Origin: Ilumatobacteraceae bacterium
Lineage (GTDB): Bacteria > Actinomycetota > Acidimicrobiia > Acidimicrobiales > Ilumatobacteraceae
Length of the DNA stretch: 64,000 nt
Direction of reading: 5' to 3'
Assembly: GCA_017859395.1 (NCBI GenBank)
Contig: JAFMNE010000001.1
Coordinates: 62,001-126,000 of the forward strand
The position numbers and the translations under genes are program-made. The notes below the pieces were generated by a model. The model was not told the origin of the DNA and did no database searches. It was given only the letters and a program-made list of their open reading frames with translations. Of this stretch, positions 53,863 through 62,614 are shown piece by piece. Position 1 is the first letter of the stretch, and every line of letters begins with the position of its first letter.

Positions 53863-54846
53863 GTGACGGCATCAGCGCCCCGATACGACGTCGTCGGTAT
53901 CGGAAACGCACTCGTGGATGTAATCGCCCACGTCGACGACGACTTTCTGACGCGTCACGAGCTCGTGAAAGGGGCCATGACCCTTGTCGAAACCGATCGC
54001 GCACTCGAACTCCACCGCGCGTTGCCGACTGCGATCGAGATGAGCGGGGGATCGGCGGCGAATACGGTCTGCGGCGTGGCGAGCATGGGTGGCTCTGCGG
54101 CCTATGTGGGCAAGGTGTCTGCCGACGACCTCGGTGGTGTCTTCGACCACGATCTGCGTGCGGTGGGTGTGCGGTTCGCGCGTGCTGCACAGCACGCCGA
54201 CGTGCCGACGGGTCGCTGCATCATTGCCGTTACCGACGATGCCGAACGCACGATGAATACCTATCTGGGCGCATCGAGTCTGTTAGCTCCCAATGACATC
54301 GACGCCGAAGTCGTTGCGGCCGGTGCGGTGTTGTACATGGAGGGATACCTATTCGATCGTGACGATGCCAAGGCGGCGTTTCGACGGGCGGCGTCGATTG
54401 CTCATGACGCCGATCGCCTCGTGTCGCTCACGCTCAGCGACTCGTTCTGTGTCGATCGGCATCGCGAGGACTTCGTCGGTCTCGTCGCCGACGAGGTGGA
54501 CGTGTTGTTCGGCAATGCCGACGAGATCTGCTCGCTCTACGAGGTCGACGATCTCGACACGGCGGTCGCCGCGGTGCGAGCCGACTGTGCGATGGCGGCC
54601 ATCACCGTCGGTGCACGTGGAGCACTCGTGGCCACCGCTGACGGCCTCGTTGAGGTGCCAGCAACCCCGGTGCCCAAGGTCGTCGATACCACCGGCGCGG
54701 GCGACCTGTTCGCTGCCGGTTTTCTCTTCGGGCTGACCCATGGGCATGATCCCGTTGGCTGCGCTCGCCTCGGGGCAATCGCCGCAGGTGAGATCATCTC
54801 CCACGTCGGCCCGCGCCCACTCGTGGAGCTGCGGACGTTGATCTGA
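53863..54846 (+). CDS. PfkB-family kinase, adenosine-kinase-like
   Basis: 327-residue carbohydrate/nucleoside kinase. The N-terminal motif MSGGSAANTVCGVASMGGSAAYVGKV and the catalytic block VVDTTGAGDLFAAGFLFGLTHG (with the Asp base) are PfkB signatures. Overall layout fits the adenosine kinase branch, consistent with the two adenosine deaminases nearby; other sugar kinases remain possible. GTG 53863 is chosen because TAGCGT lies 7 nt upstream; GTG 53854 is the alternative. The stop overlaps the next start by one base (TGATG). Confidence 0.85.
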   Translation: MTASAPRYDVVGIGNALVDVIAHVDDDFLTRHELVKGAMTLVETDRALELHRALPTAIEMSGGSAANTVCGVASMGGSAAYVGKVSADDLGGVFDHDLRAVGVRFARAAQHADVPTGRCIIAVTDDAERTMNTYLGASSLLAPNDIDAEVVAAGAVLYMEGYLFDRDDAKAAFRRAASIAHDADRLVSLTLSDSFCVDRHREDFVGLVADEVDVLFGNADEICSLYEVDDLDTAVAAVRADCAMAAITVGARGALVATADGLVEVPATPVPKVVDTTGAGDLFAAGFLFGLTHGHDPVGCARLGAIAAGEIISHVGPRPLVELRTLI

Positions 54847-56441
54847 TGGGCGCTGCCCACAACATCGATCCCGCCGAGTGGCTTGCTGCCGAGCCCGATG
54901 ACGACATACGCAGCGAATTGGCCGACTTGATGGCAACCGACCCCGCAGAGGTGGCTCGCCGTTTCGCTGAACCGTTGCAGTTCGGCACCGCAGGACTGCG
55001 CGCCGCGGTGGGTGCCGGACGTAATCGAATGAACCGGCTCGTCGTGCGGGCAGCGGCCGCCGGTGTAGCCGACTATGTGCTCGCAACTGTTGTGGGTGCT
55101 GCCGAGTCCGGGATCGTCGTTGCCCGCGATGCTCGTCGCAAATCCGATCTGTTCGCTGCCGACACCGCGGCGGTATGTGCGGCGCGCGGGCTACGCGTGT
55201 GGTGGATCGATGGTGCTGTGCCCACCCCAGTGTTGGCTCATACGGTGGCAGCGACAGGTGCCGCCGCTGGGGTGATGGTGACCGCGTCGCACAACCCGCC
55301 TGAGGACAACGGCTACAAGGTGTATCTCGCAGGAGGCGCCCAGATCGTCGCTCCGGTCGATGCTGCGATCGCTGAAGCCATCGCTGCGATCGACCCCACG
55401 TGCGTGCCCATGGCCTCTCTGAACGACCCGTTGATCACCGATGTTCCTGCTGACGTTCTCTCGGCATACATCGAGCGTGTCGCGGGCGTGCGGCATCGCC
55501 TGGATGTCGGTGCGGTTCCTGTGGCCTACACCGCTCTGCACGGTGTCGGTGGTGACACGGTCTGTGCCGTCTTTGAGCGTGCCAGCCTCGGTCGACCTCA
55601 TGTGGTGACTTCGCAATTCAGCCCCGACAGCACTTTTCCCACGGTGGCATTCCCGAACCCCGAAGAACCGGGCGCCATGGATGCGGTGATCGATCTGGCG
55701 CGCACCACCGGGTGCACAATCGCGATCGCCAACGACCCCGACGCCGACCGTCTCGGCGTTGCGATTCCGACGGGCGAGGGCGAGTGGCGTCGACTGGCCG
55801 GCGATGAAATCGGGTGGCTGCTCGCCGATCATGTGCTGGCGCATACCACGGGCGACGATCGGCTCGTGGTGACCACGGTGGTGTCATCGGGGTTACTCGC
55901 ACGGATGGCCAGCGCTTATGGAGTGCATCACGCCGAAACTCTGACCGGTTTCAAGTGGATCGCCAGAGCAATTACCGAACGCCCCCATCTGCGTGCGGTC
56001 TTCGCCTACGAGCAGGCCCTGGGGTATCTCGTCTGCCCGGCACCACCCGACAAAGACGGCATCTCTGCGGCGGTGATGATGGCCGAGATCGCCGCTGTCG
56101 CAGCCAGCGAGGGGGTCACCATTGCGGATCGTCTCGCGGTAATCGCTGATCGATTCGGCGAACACCTTCTGGCCGAACGCTCGGTGGGGACGCCGGTGGG
56201 ACATGAGGCGGTCGCCGCTCTTGTCGCCCACCCACCGTCCACGCTTGGTGGCCAACCGGTCACTGACGTCGCGTACCTTGCCGATGCCATGTTGCTGCGC
56301 CTGAGTTTGGCGGGCGGGTGTCGCGTGCAGGTGCGTCCGAGTGGCACTGAACCCAAGGTGAAGATCTACGCCGAGGGCGTGGGCGTCGACCCGGGCGCAG
56401 CAGCCGACGAGATGGCACTGCTCTTGCGCGCCCACAGTTGA
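54846..56441 (+). CDS. Phosphohexomutase (phosphomannomutase/phosphopentomutase type, PMM/PGM superfamily)
   Basis: 531-residue alpha-D-phosphohexomutase. The phosphoserine loop GVMVTASHNPPEDNGYKVY, the metal loop NDPDADRLGVA, and the C-terminal phosphate-binding RPSGTEPKVKIYAEG are clear. FAEPLQFGTAGLRAAVGAG is the standard N-terminus. This length fits the PgmB/PMM type, which in several bacteria also acts as a phosphopentomutase in nucleoside catabolism, attractive given the co-transcribed adenosine-kinase-like gene. Confidence 0.9.
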   Translation: MGAAHNIDPAEWLAAEPDDDIRSELADLMATDPAEVARRFAEPLQFGTAGLRAAVGAGRNRMNRLVVRAAAAGVADYVLATVVGAAESGIVVARDARRKSDLFAADTAAVCAARGLRVWWIDGAVPTPVLAHTVAATGAAAGVMVTASHNPPEDNGYKVYLAGGAQIVAPVDAAIAEAIAAIDPTCVPMASLNDPLITDVPADVLSAYIERVAGVRHRLDVGAVPVAYTALHGVGGDTVCAVFERASLGRPHVVTSQFSPDSTFPTVAFPNPEEPGAMDAVIDLARTTGCTIAIANDPDADRLGVAIPTGEGEWRRLAGDEIGWLLADHVLAHTTGDDRLVVTTVVSSGLLARMASAYGVHHAETLTGFKWIARAITERPHLRAVFAYEQALGYLVCPAPPDKDGISAAVMMAEIAAVAASEGVTIADRLAVIADRFGEHLLAERSVGTPVGHEAVAALVAHPPSTLGGQPVTDVAYLADAMLLRLSLAGGCRVQVRPSGTEPKVKIYAEGVGVDPGAAADEMALLLRAHS

Positions 56442-56488
56442 AGCCAGCGTCAGGGCCCAGAACTATCAGTAATGGGGATGCGTCAGCG

Positions 56489-57121
56489 TCAGATGGTGCC
56501 GAAGGCACGGTCGCCCGCGTCGCCGAGTCCGGGCACGATGAAAGCATTGTCGTCAAGGCGTTCATCAATCGCAGCCACAACGATGTGGACATCCACCAGG
56601 GCTGACTGCACCCGGGCGAGGCCCTCTGGTGCAGCGAGTAGTGACATCACCGTGATCTCACCGGTGGCACCCGCCTGGCGCAATCGGTGGACCACATCAA
56701 TGAGCGAGCCTCCCGTGGCGATCATCGGTTCAGTGATGATCACCCGGCGCGTTGCCAGATCGGCGGGCAGGCGTTCCAGGTAAGTGCTGGCCACATGGGT
56801 GTGCTCATCGCGCGCCATGCCGATCATGCCCACCGCGGCGGTGGGGATGAGGTCGCGAAGGCCTTCCACCATGGTGAGGCCGGCCCGGAGCACAGGGATG
56901 ATCGCCACATCTGCAGCCAGACGGTGAGCAGACGTCATCGCCAATGGGGTCTGGACCGACACTGGTGCAAGGGGAAGGTCGGCGGTGGCGTGCAGAGCGA
57001 GAACCTGGGCAATACGGCCCATACCGGCCGAGAAATCGGTGGTCGACGTGGATGCATCGCGGATGATCGCCAAGGTGTCGGCCACCACCGGGTGATCGAT
57101 CACAGTGACCCGAACGCTCAC
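56489..57121 (-). CDS. upp: Uracil phosphoribosyltransferase
   Basis: 210-residue PRTase converting uracil and PRPP to [20 protein letters not shown] and the PRPP loop [16 protein letters not shown] are diagnostic (the usual DPMLATGGS reads EPMIATGGS). [25 protein letters not shown] is the C-terminal uracil-binding end. Third in the PhyH-add-upp operon, with ATGA overlap with add. Confidence 0.96.
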   Translation of the reverse strand: MSVRVTVIDHPVVADTLAIIRDASTSTTDFSAGMGRIAQVLALHATADLPLAPVSVQTPLAMTSAHRLAADVAIIPVLRAGLTMVEGLRDLIPTAAVGMIGMARDEHTHVASTYLERLPADLATRRVIITEPMIATGGSLIDVVHRLRQAGATGEITVMSLLAAPEGLARVQSALVDVHIVVAAIDERLDDNAFIVPGLGDAGDRAFGTI

Positions 57122-58209
57122 CGCGCCCCCATGTCGGCCTCTGAGCGCAGCAGCGCGTAACGCGGCTTCACAATGCCATCGATAATCCGCAGCCGCTCAG
57201 GAAATGGAATGAACGCACTCTTCATCGCATTGATGGTCAGCCATTCGGCATCGGCGAGCCCCCAGCCGAAGGCCTGTGACAACTGCACCATCTCGTTCGA
57301 CATCGATGTATCCGACATCAAGCGGTTGTCGGTATTCACCGTCACCCGAAAGCGCAATCGTCGCAGGAGGCCAATTGGATGGTCGGCGATTGCGGGCACC
57401 ACACCGGTGTTCACATTCGACGTGGGGCACAACTCGAGTGGCACGCGGCGGTCACGTACGAATGCAGCGAGACGGCCGAGGCGTTCACCGTCTGGTGCCG
57501 GCTCGATGTCATCGACTATGCGCACCCCATGACCAAGCCGTGCCGCACCGCAGTACTGGAGGGCCTCCCAGATGCTCGGAAGGCCAAATGCCTCGCCAGC
57601 ATGAATGGTGGAGTGAAAGTTCTCCCGCTGCACGAACTGAAAGGCGTCGAGGTGGCGCGACGGTGGATGGCCGGCCTCGGCTCCGGCGATGTCGAATCCG
57701 ACCACACCGGCATCACGCCACCGGGTGGCCAACCGAGCGATATCCATGCTGTGCGCAGCCGTGCGCATCGCCGAGCAGATCACGGCGATGGTGATGTCGC
57801 CGGGCGTTTGAGCGCGAGTGAAGCCGGCGATGACTGCGTCCATCACCTCGTCAAGGGTGAGTCCGGCCTCGACGTGCAACTCCGGGGCGAAACGCACCTC
57901 GGCGTAGACCACGCCGTCATCGGCGAGATCACGTCCACATTCGTACGCCACCCGCTCGAGCGCATCGCGATGCTGCATCACCGCCACGGTGTGAGCAAAG
58001 GTCTCGAGGTAGAGCACCAAGTCGTTGCGTTTTGCGCCGCGATTGAACCAGCGCGCGAGTTCGTCGACGTCATGGGTGGGCAGCCCGTCGTAGCCGAATT
58101 CGCTGGCGAGTTCGACAACGCTGGCCGGGCGCAGCCCACCATCGAGATGGTCGTGCAGCAGCGCCTTTGGTGCGCGTCGGGCAAGCTCTGGTGTCAGCAG
58201 CGCGTTCAC
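57118..58209 (-). CDS. add: Adenosine deaminase (paralogue 1)
   Basis: 363-residue zinc enzyme deaminating adenosine/deoxyadenosine to inosine. The metal and catalytic motifs are [10 protein letters not shown] (HxH), [10 protein letters not shown] (His, catalytic Glu), GHGVR and [23 protein letters not shown] is also typical. Flanked by ATGA overlaps with PhyH upstream and upp downstream, so translation of all three is coupled. The second paralogue lies 0.9 kb away. Confidence 0.95.
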   Translation of the reverse strand: MNALLTPELARRAPKALLHDHLDGGLRPASVVELASEFGYDGLPTHDVDELARWFNRGAKRNDLVLYLETFAHTVAVMQHRDALERVAYECGRDLADDGVVYAEVRFAPELHVEAGLTLDEVMDAVIAGFTRAQTPGDITIAVICSAMRTAAHSMDIARLATRWRDAGVVGFDIAGAEAGHPPSRHLDAFQFVQRENFHSTIHAGEAFGLPSIWEALQYCGAARLGHGVRIVDDIEPAPDGERLGRLAAFVRDRRVPLELCPTSNVNTGVVPAIADHPIGLLRRLRFRVTVNTDNRLMSDTSMSNEMVQLSQAFGWGLADAEWLTINAMKSAFIPFPERLRIIDGIVKPRYALLRSEADMGAR

Positions 58210-59078
58210 CGGTCGCTGCGATCCAGGCGACGTAGCGGCATGTCCTCGCCGCGCTGCAGCCAGTTCCAGTCGGGATAGTCGGCGGCTGCAGAGATGCAGT
58301 GGAGGGTGTAGGCATGCCGGCTCTTCGGCGAGCGGTTCACGTCGCTCCAGTGGGGCAGCCGGCCATCGAGAACGACGAGCGTTCCTGCGGGCACTTCGAG
58401 GGGCACCAGGTCATCTGGCGCAGCCGGCAGCGGTGTGGGGTCAAGATCGACGAATTCGGTGCCAGCGTCGTTGTCGCCGCGACGACGGAATTGGCGGCGC
58501 AGTGGGTCACGATGCCGGCCGGGTGCGGTCCACAAACATCCGTTGTCCAGTGTTGCGTCTTCAACCGCGAACCAGAATCCGGTGACCGAGAGCGGATCGG
58601 TATAGAGGAAGGTGGCGTCTTGGTGGCATGACACTTCACCACCGATGCCCGGTTGTTTGAAGATGTACATGCTCTGCAACGCAACGGCATCGCTGAGACC
58701 GATATCGCTGGCCACACCGGCGAGGTCATCGGTGTAGCTGAACCGTTCGAACACGTCATCGAGGTCGTGCTGGGCATGACCGATCTTGTTGACCGCAAGT
58801 GACTTGTCGCGGGTGAGATGCCCCTCAGCATCCACGGCTCCCTCTTCGAGAAAGCACCAGATGCGTCCGCCCGATGACAAGAACTCGTCATTGGAGCGAC
58901 GCTGTTGGTCCTCGGTGGTGAAGACAGTTGCAGCAGCCGTTGGTTCCCAGGCATCGACGATGTCGTCGGCGCGCTGGCGCAACTCGGCCAGTGCATCCGG
59001 GCCAACAAACCCTTCGATGGCGAGTACACCATCGCGGCCAAAAGCGGCGATCTGGGCATCATCGAGAAGGTGTCCCAC
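58206..59078 (-). CDS. PhyH-family 2-oxoglutarate/Fe(II) dioxygenase
   Basis: 290-residue phytanoyl-CoA-dioxygenase-like protein. The iron motif HxD is [11 protein letters not shown], and the distal His plus 2-oxoglutarate Arg lie in [25 protein letters not shown]. The family hydroxylates varied small molecules. Here it is the first gene of an operon with adenosine deaminase and uracil PRTase, suggesting a nucleoside-derived or related substrate (inference). GTG 59078 has TACGCT 6 nt upstream. Confidence 0.9.
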   Translation of the reverse strand: MGHLLDDAQIAAFGRDGVLAIEGFVGPDALAELRQRADDIVDAWEPTAAATVFTTEDQQRRSNDEFLSSGGRIWCFLEEGAVDAEGHLTRDKSLAVNKIGHAQHDLDDVFERFSYTDDLAGVASDIGLSDAVALQSMYIFKQPGIGGEVSCHQDATFLYTDPLSVTGFWFAVEDATLDNGCLWTAPGRHRDPLRRQFRRRGDNDAGTEFVDLDPTPLPAAPDDLVPLEVPAGTLVVLDGRLPHWSDVNRSPKSRHAYTLHCISAAADYPDWNWLQRGEDMPLRRLDRSDR

Positions 59079-59084
59079 GTGGGC

Positions 59085-59090
59085 AGCGTA
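59085..59090 (-). promoter_or_regulatory. -10 element of PhyH-add-upp operon
   Basis: TACGCT on the minus strand ending 6 nt before GTG 59078, lying in the 62-bp gap after the second adenosine deaminase gene. Confidence 0.45.
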
Positions 59091-59140
59091 TCCGACCGTC
59101 TACGAGGCCTGCCGCGGTCGGAGCGACCGTGTGGTGATGG

Positions 59141-60220
59141 CTAGCGCGCAGCGTTGAACCAGGGGTCGACGATGTCGCGCAGCACGCCCATGCGGACCTC
59201 TCGCGGCGCGAAGCCAGACCCGATGGCGTTCGACACGAGTTGATGGACGTCATCCCAAGTCAACGTGTGCGCGGCATGGAGGGCGATGAGTTCTCCTGTG
59301 GGGGAGACATCGCTCATCAACCGGTTGTCGGTGTTGACCCCAACATTGAATCCGTGCCGGAGGAATGGGATCACCGGGTGGTCAGCCACAGAGGCCACGG
59401 CACCGATCTGGGTATTGCAGGTGGGAGCCATCTCAAGATGAATGCCCCGGTCGTAGATGTGGCGTGCGAGCGGGCCGAGGCGCAACTCACCATCCACGCG
59501 TGAGACACCACGGTCAAGTCGCACCCCGTGACCGATGCGGTGCGCGCCGTGACGCAGCGCATCCGAGATGAGTTCAAGGTCGGGTGGTTCGCTGGCGTGG
59601 AGTGTGATGTTCAGATGCGCGGTGCGGGCAATCTCGAGGGCCTCGGCATGCATCGATGGGGGAAAGCCGGTCTCGGCGCCCGCCAAGTCGAACGCAACCA
59701 CCCGGTCATCGATCTCACGCATACGATCGACGAATCGGGCGATCTCTGCGGAACGGTGTTCGGTGCGCATAGCGCACACGATCACCGAGGTGACGATGGT
59801 GTGGCCGGTTCCTGCCAGTTCAGCTTCGGCGCGCCGGATGCCCGCGGTGACGGCAGCGGTGGACGACGCGAGTGGCATGTCATGCAACTCGGGAGCAAAG
59901 CGGATCTCGGCGTAGACCACGCCGTCGGCAGCGAGGTCGTTCACGGCCTCATAGGCGATGCGTTCGATGTTGTCCTCGGTCTGCATCACCGCCAAGGTGT
60001 GCTCGAAGGTGGCGAGATAGGCGAGGAGATCGCCCGAGGCCGCCCCGGCAGTGAACCAGGCCTGCAGCGCATCTGGATCGGTGGTGGGTAGCTGTGGTGT
60101 CCAGCCGATGCGGTCGGCCAATTCGAGCACGGTTGCCACCCGTAGCCCGCCATCGAGGTGATCATGTAGGAGTGCCTTGGGAGCGGCCCGCAATGACGTG
60201 GCGTCGACCGTCAACGCCAT
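59141..60220 (-). CDS. Adenosine deaminase (paralogue 2)
   Basis: 359-residue AMP/adenosine deaminase-family enzyme, clearly related to the paralogue at 57.1-58.2 kb ([38 protein letters not shown]). It differs at two places around the active site: the Gly of HAGE is Ser (LHASEPPD), and the CPTSN motif reads APTCN. Catalytic His and Glu are kept, so activity is likely, perhaps on a different purine nucleoside or base. The ATG lies 1 nt after the nucleoside permease stop, so it belongs to the transporter operon. Confidence 0.92.
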   Translation of the reverse strand: MALTVDATSLRAAPKALLHDHLDGGLRVATVLELADRIGWTPQLPTTDPDALQAWFTAGAASGDLLAYLATFEHTLAVMQTEDNIERIAYEAVNDLAADGVVYAEIRFAPELHDMPLASSTAAVTAGIRRAEAELAGTGHTIVTSVIVCAMRTEHRSAEIARFVDRMREIDDRVVAFDLAGAETGFPPSMHAEALEIARTAHLNITLHASEPPDLELISDALRHGAHRIGHGVRLDRGVSRVDGELRLGPLARHIYDRGIHLEMAPTCNTQIGAVASVADHPVIPFLRHGFNVGVNTDNRLMSDVSPTGELIALHAAHTLTWDDVHQLVSNAIGSGFAPREVRMGVLRDIVDPWFNAAR

Positions 60221-60221
60221 G

Positions 60222-61466
60222 TCAGTGAGCGCTACCCGGTCGGTACGGAACCCCCGCGCGTGCCGGCGGTCGTAATCGTTGGCTCGCAGTTCCGAGCACC
60301 ACCAGGGTGATCACGTAGGGCAGTGATTGCGTGAGCGACTCTGGCACCTCGTCAACGGTGAGATAGGCCAGCATCGCCACCGCTACCACAGCTGCAGCCG
60401 CGAGGGTGCGGCGCATCGACGCCCGCACAAGCCCCGTCACAGCTGCGAGTGCGGCGACGATCGCGATGAACAAGAACAGGCCGGTGATCGAGTTTCCTGC
60501 CACCAGTTTGAGGCCCTCGGAGTATCCGAACACCGCGGCCCCGCCGAGCACGCCGGTGGGGCGCCAGTTGCCAAAGATCATCGTGGCCAGTCCGATGAAG
60601 CCACGGCCCGCGGTCTGGCCTTGGCGGTAGTACGACGACGACACAATCGCCAAGAATCCGCCACCGAGACCTGCGAACGCCCCGGAGATCAACAGTCCCT
60701 GATAACGAACGCGGATCACGTTGACACCAAGGCTCTCGGCCGACTCCGGTGATTCGCCCGATGACCGAAGCCGAAGGCCGAAGGTGGTGCGCCACAGAAT
60801 CCATGCCGACAGTGGGACCAAGACGATGGCGATCAGCGACGCCCACGACACCCCATTGGTCAGGCCGCGCGCAATGCCGGCGACGTCGCCGATGATGAAC
60901 CATCCGCGTTCCTCAAGGTTGCCGAGGATGTCCGGACTGGTCCAGCCGCCGATACGACCTCCCGACAGGAACGGCACATCGAAGCGGCCGATGGCTGATG
61001 ATTGCGGGGGAGATTGGCTGATGCCGCCCTGGGGTTGGCCAACGAAGGCCAGTTCGCTGAGATACCGCACGCCGAAGAAGGCGAGCAGGTTGATGACCAC
61101 ACCTGAAATTACTTGGTCGATGCCGAAGCGAATCGTTGAGATGGCGTGAATACCGCCGCCGATCATCCCGCCGCCAATTGCGAACAACAGGCCGACCCAC
61201 GGGCCGAACTTCCATGCGCCGAACGCACCGAACCAGGTTCCAAGGATCATCATGCCCTCGATGCCGATGTTCAAGATCCCCACACGCTCGGCCCAGAGGC
61301 CGGCGAGGCCGGCCAGCAAGATCGGCACGGTGAGACGCAAGGTGGCGCCGATGGTGCCCGACGACGTGAGATCGTCAAAACCGGTCCAGGTTCGTACGAC
61401 CGACATCGTGACGACGAACACGACCATGATGGTGACGATGCGCGGCATGCGCTGCAGAAGGTTCAC
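60222..61466 (-). CDS. Nucleoside ABC transporter permease (BmpC/NupQ-like)
   Basis: 414-residue branched-chain/nucleoside-type permease with about ten hydrophobic segments. VPILLAGLAGLWAERVGILNIGIEGMM is the family signature; GVNVIRVRYQGLLISGAFAGLGGGFLAI holds the EAA-like loop. GTG 61466 overlaps the preceding stop (GTGA). Together with the second permease and the double ATPase it forms a BMP-type purine nucleoside importer; the substrate-binding protein must lie beyond 64 kb. Confidence 0.92.
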   Translation of the reverse strand: MNLLQRMPRIVTIMVVFVVTMSVVRTWTGFDDLTSSGTIGATLRLTVPILLAGLAGLWAERVGILNIGIEGMMILGTWFGAFGAWKFGPWVGLLFAIGGGMIGGGIHAISTIRFGIDQVISGVVINLLAFFGVRYLSELAFVGQPQGGISQSPPQSSAIGRFDVPFLSGGRIGGWTSPDILGNLEERGWFIIGDVAGIARGLTNGVSWASLIAIVLVPLSAWILWRTTFGLRLRSSGESPESAESLGVNVIRVRYQGLLISGAFAGLGGGFLAIVSSSYYRQGQTAGRGFIGLATMIFGNWRPTGVLGGAAVFGYSEGLKLVAGNSITGLFLFIAIVAALAAVTGLVRASMRRTLAAAAVVAVAMLAYLTVDEVPESLTQSLPYVITLVVLGTASQRLRPPARAGVPYRPGSAH

Positions 61467-62614
61467 GATGCCTCCCCGGAATCGGTCTGTGCTCGCATCT
61501 GTTCAGCGGTGCGCGCGTTCAGGCGGCGGATGGTGGCTTCGTTCACGACGACGACGGCCAGAACGATGATCGACTGCATGACCTTCACGATCGAGTTCGG
61601 CACGTCAGCCAACTGCAGCACCGCCGATGTCGAGTCCAAGAAACCGAACAGCAGAGCCGCGATCACAATGCCGATCGGATGGTTGCGGCCCAGCAACGCG
61701 ACGGTGATGCCAGCGAATCCGAACTGCGTCGGTGTGGCACTCGGACCGTAGGCGTAGGTCTCGCCGATCACGCTGTACATCGCGACGAGTCCAGCGATCG
61801 CTCCCGAGATCAACATCGCCGCGATGATCATGCGGCGTGCACCGATACCGGCCACCTCAGCAGCGTTCGGGTTGTATCCGCTGGCGCGCAGTCGGAAGCC
61901 GAAACGACTGCGGTACACCAGCACCCAGAATGCGCCGGCCGTCGCCAGAGCAACCAAGAACATCGCGTTCAGTCGGCCGTCGACGAGGTCGGGCATCTGG
62001 CCGGATTCCGCGATGATCGTGGTTTTGACATTCAGGCCTTCAACCGTGTCATCACGGAAGAAGTTCTCGAATAGCCACTGGATCACCGACAACGCGATGT
62101 AGTTGAGCATGATCGTCGAGATCACCTCGTGGATGTTGCGGTACACCTTCAAAATGCCCGAGATCGATGCCCACAGCGCACCGGCCGCCATTGCGACCAG
62201 AAGGATGAACACAATGTGTGCCACGGCGGGCAGCGACACCCTGCTGCCGGCTTCGGCGGCGATCAGCGCTGCGAAGAGGTACTGGCCCTCGACCCCGATG
62301 TTGAACAAATTCATTTTGAACCCGACAGCAACTGCTGTCGCTGAGAAAATCAGCGGTGTTGACCGCCGCAGCATCTCCAGCAATTTGTTGCTATCTCCAG
62401 CGGTCTCCAAGATGGTGGAATACGCATCGACCGGGCTTTTGCCGGTCACGAGCAGCAGTACCGCACAGATCGACAGTGCAATCGCCACTGCGGCGAGCGA
62501 ACTGGCGACGGTGGTCAGTGAGGTGCGGAGGCTGCCGGCGTTGCTGCCGGTTGTGATGCGCGAGAGGAGACCGCTCAGGCCGGTTGGGCGTTCGGTGGTG
62601 GCGGTGTCGGTCAT
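61463..62614 (-). CDS. Nucleoside ABC transporter permease (BmpB/NupP-like)
   Basis: 383-residue permease. TPLIFSATAVAVGFKMNLFNIGVEGQYLFAAL is the family signature, and ASGYNPNAAEVAGIGARRMIIAAMLISGAIAGL the coupling loop. A longer N-terminal cytosolic region precedes the first helix (VASSLAAVAIALSICAVLLLV). ATGA overlap with the ATPase gene upstream and GTGA with the second permease downstream show tight translational coupling. Confidence 0.93.
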   Translation of the reverse strand: MTDTATTERPTGLSGLLSRITTGSNAGSLRTSLTTVASSLAAVAIALSICAVLLLVTGKSPVDAYSTILETAGDSNKLLEMLRRSTPLIFSATAVAVGFKMNLFNIGVEGQYLFAALIAAEAGSRVSLPAVAHIVFILLVAMAAGALWASISGILKVYRNIHEVISTIMLNYIALSVIQWLFENFFRDDTVEGLNVKTTIIAESGQMPDLVDGRLNAMFLVALATAGAFWVLVYRSRFGFRLRASGYNPNAAEVAGIGARRMIIAAMLISGAIAGLVAMYSVIGETYAYGPSATPTQFGFAGITVALLGRNHPIGIVIAALLFGFLDSTSAVLQLADVPNSIVKVMQSIIVLAVVVVNEATIRRLNARTAEQMRAQTDSGEAS

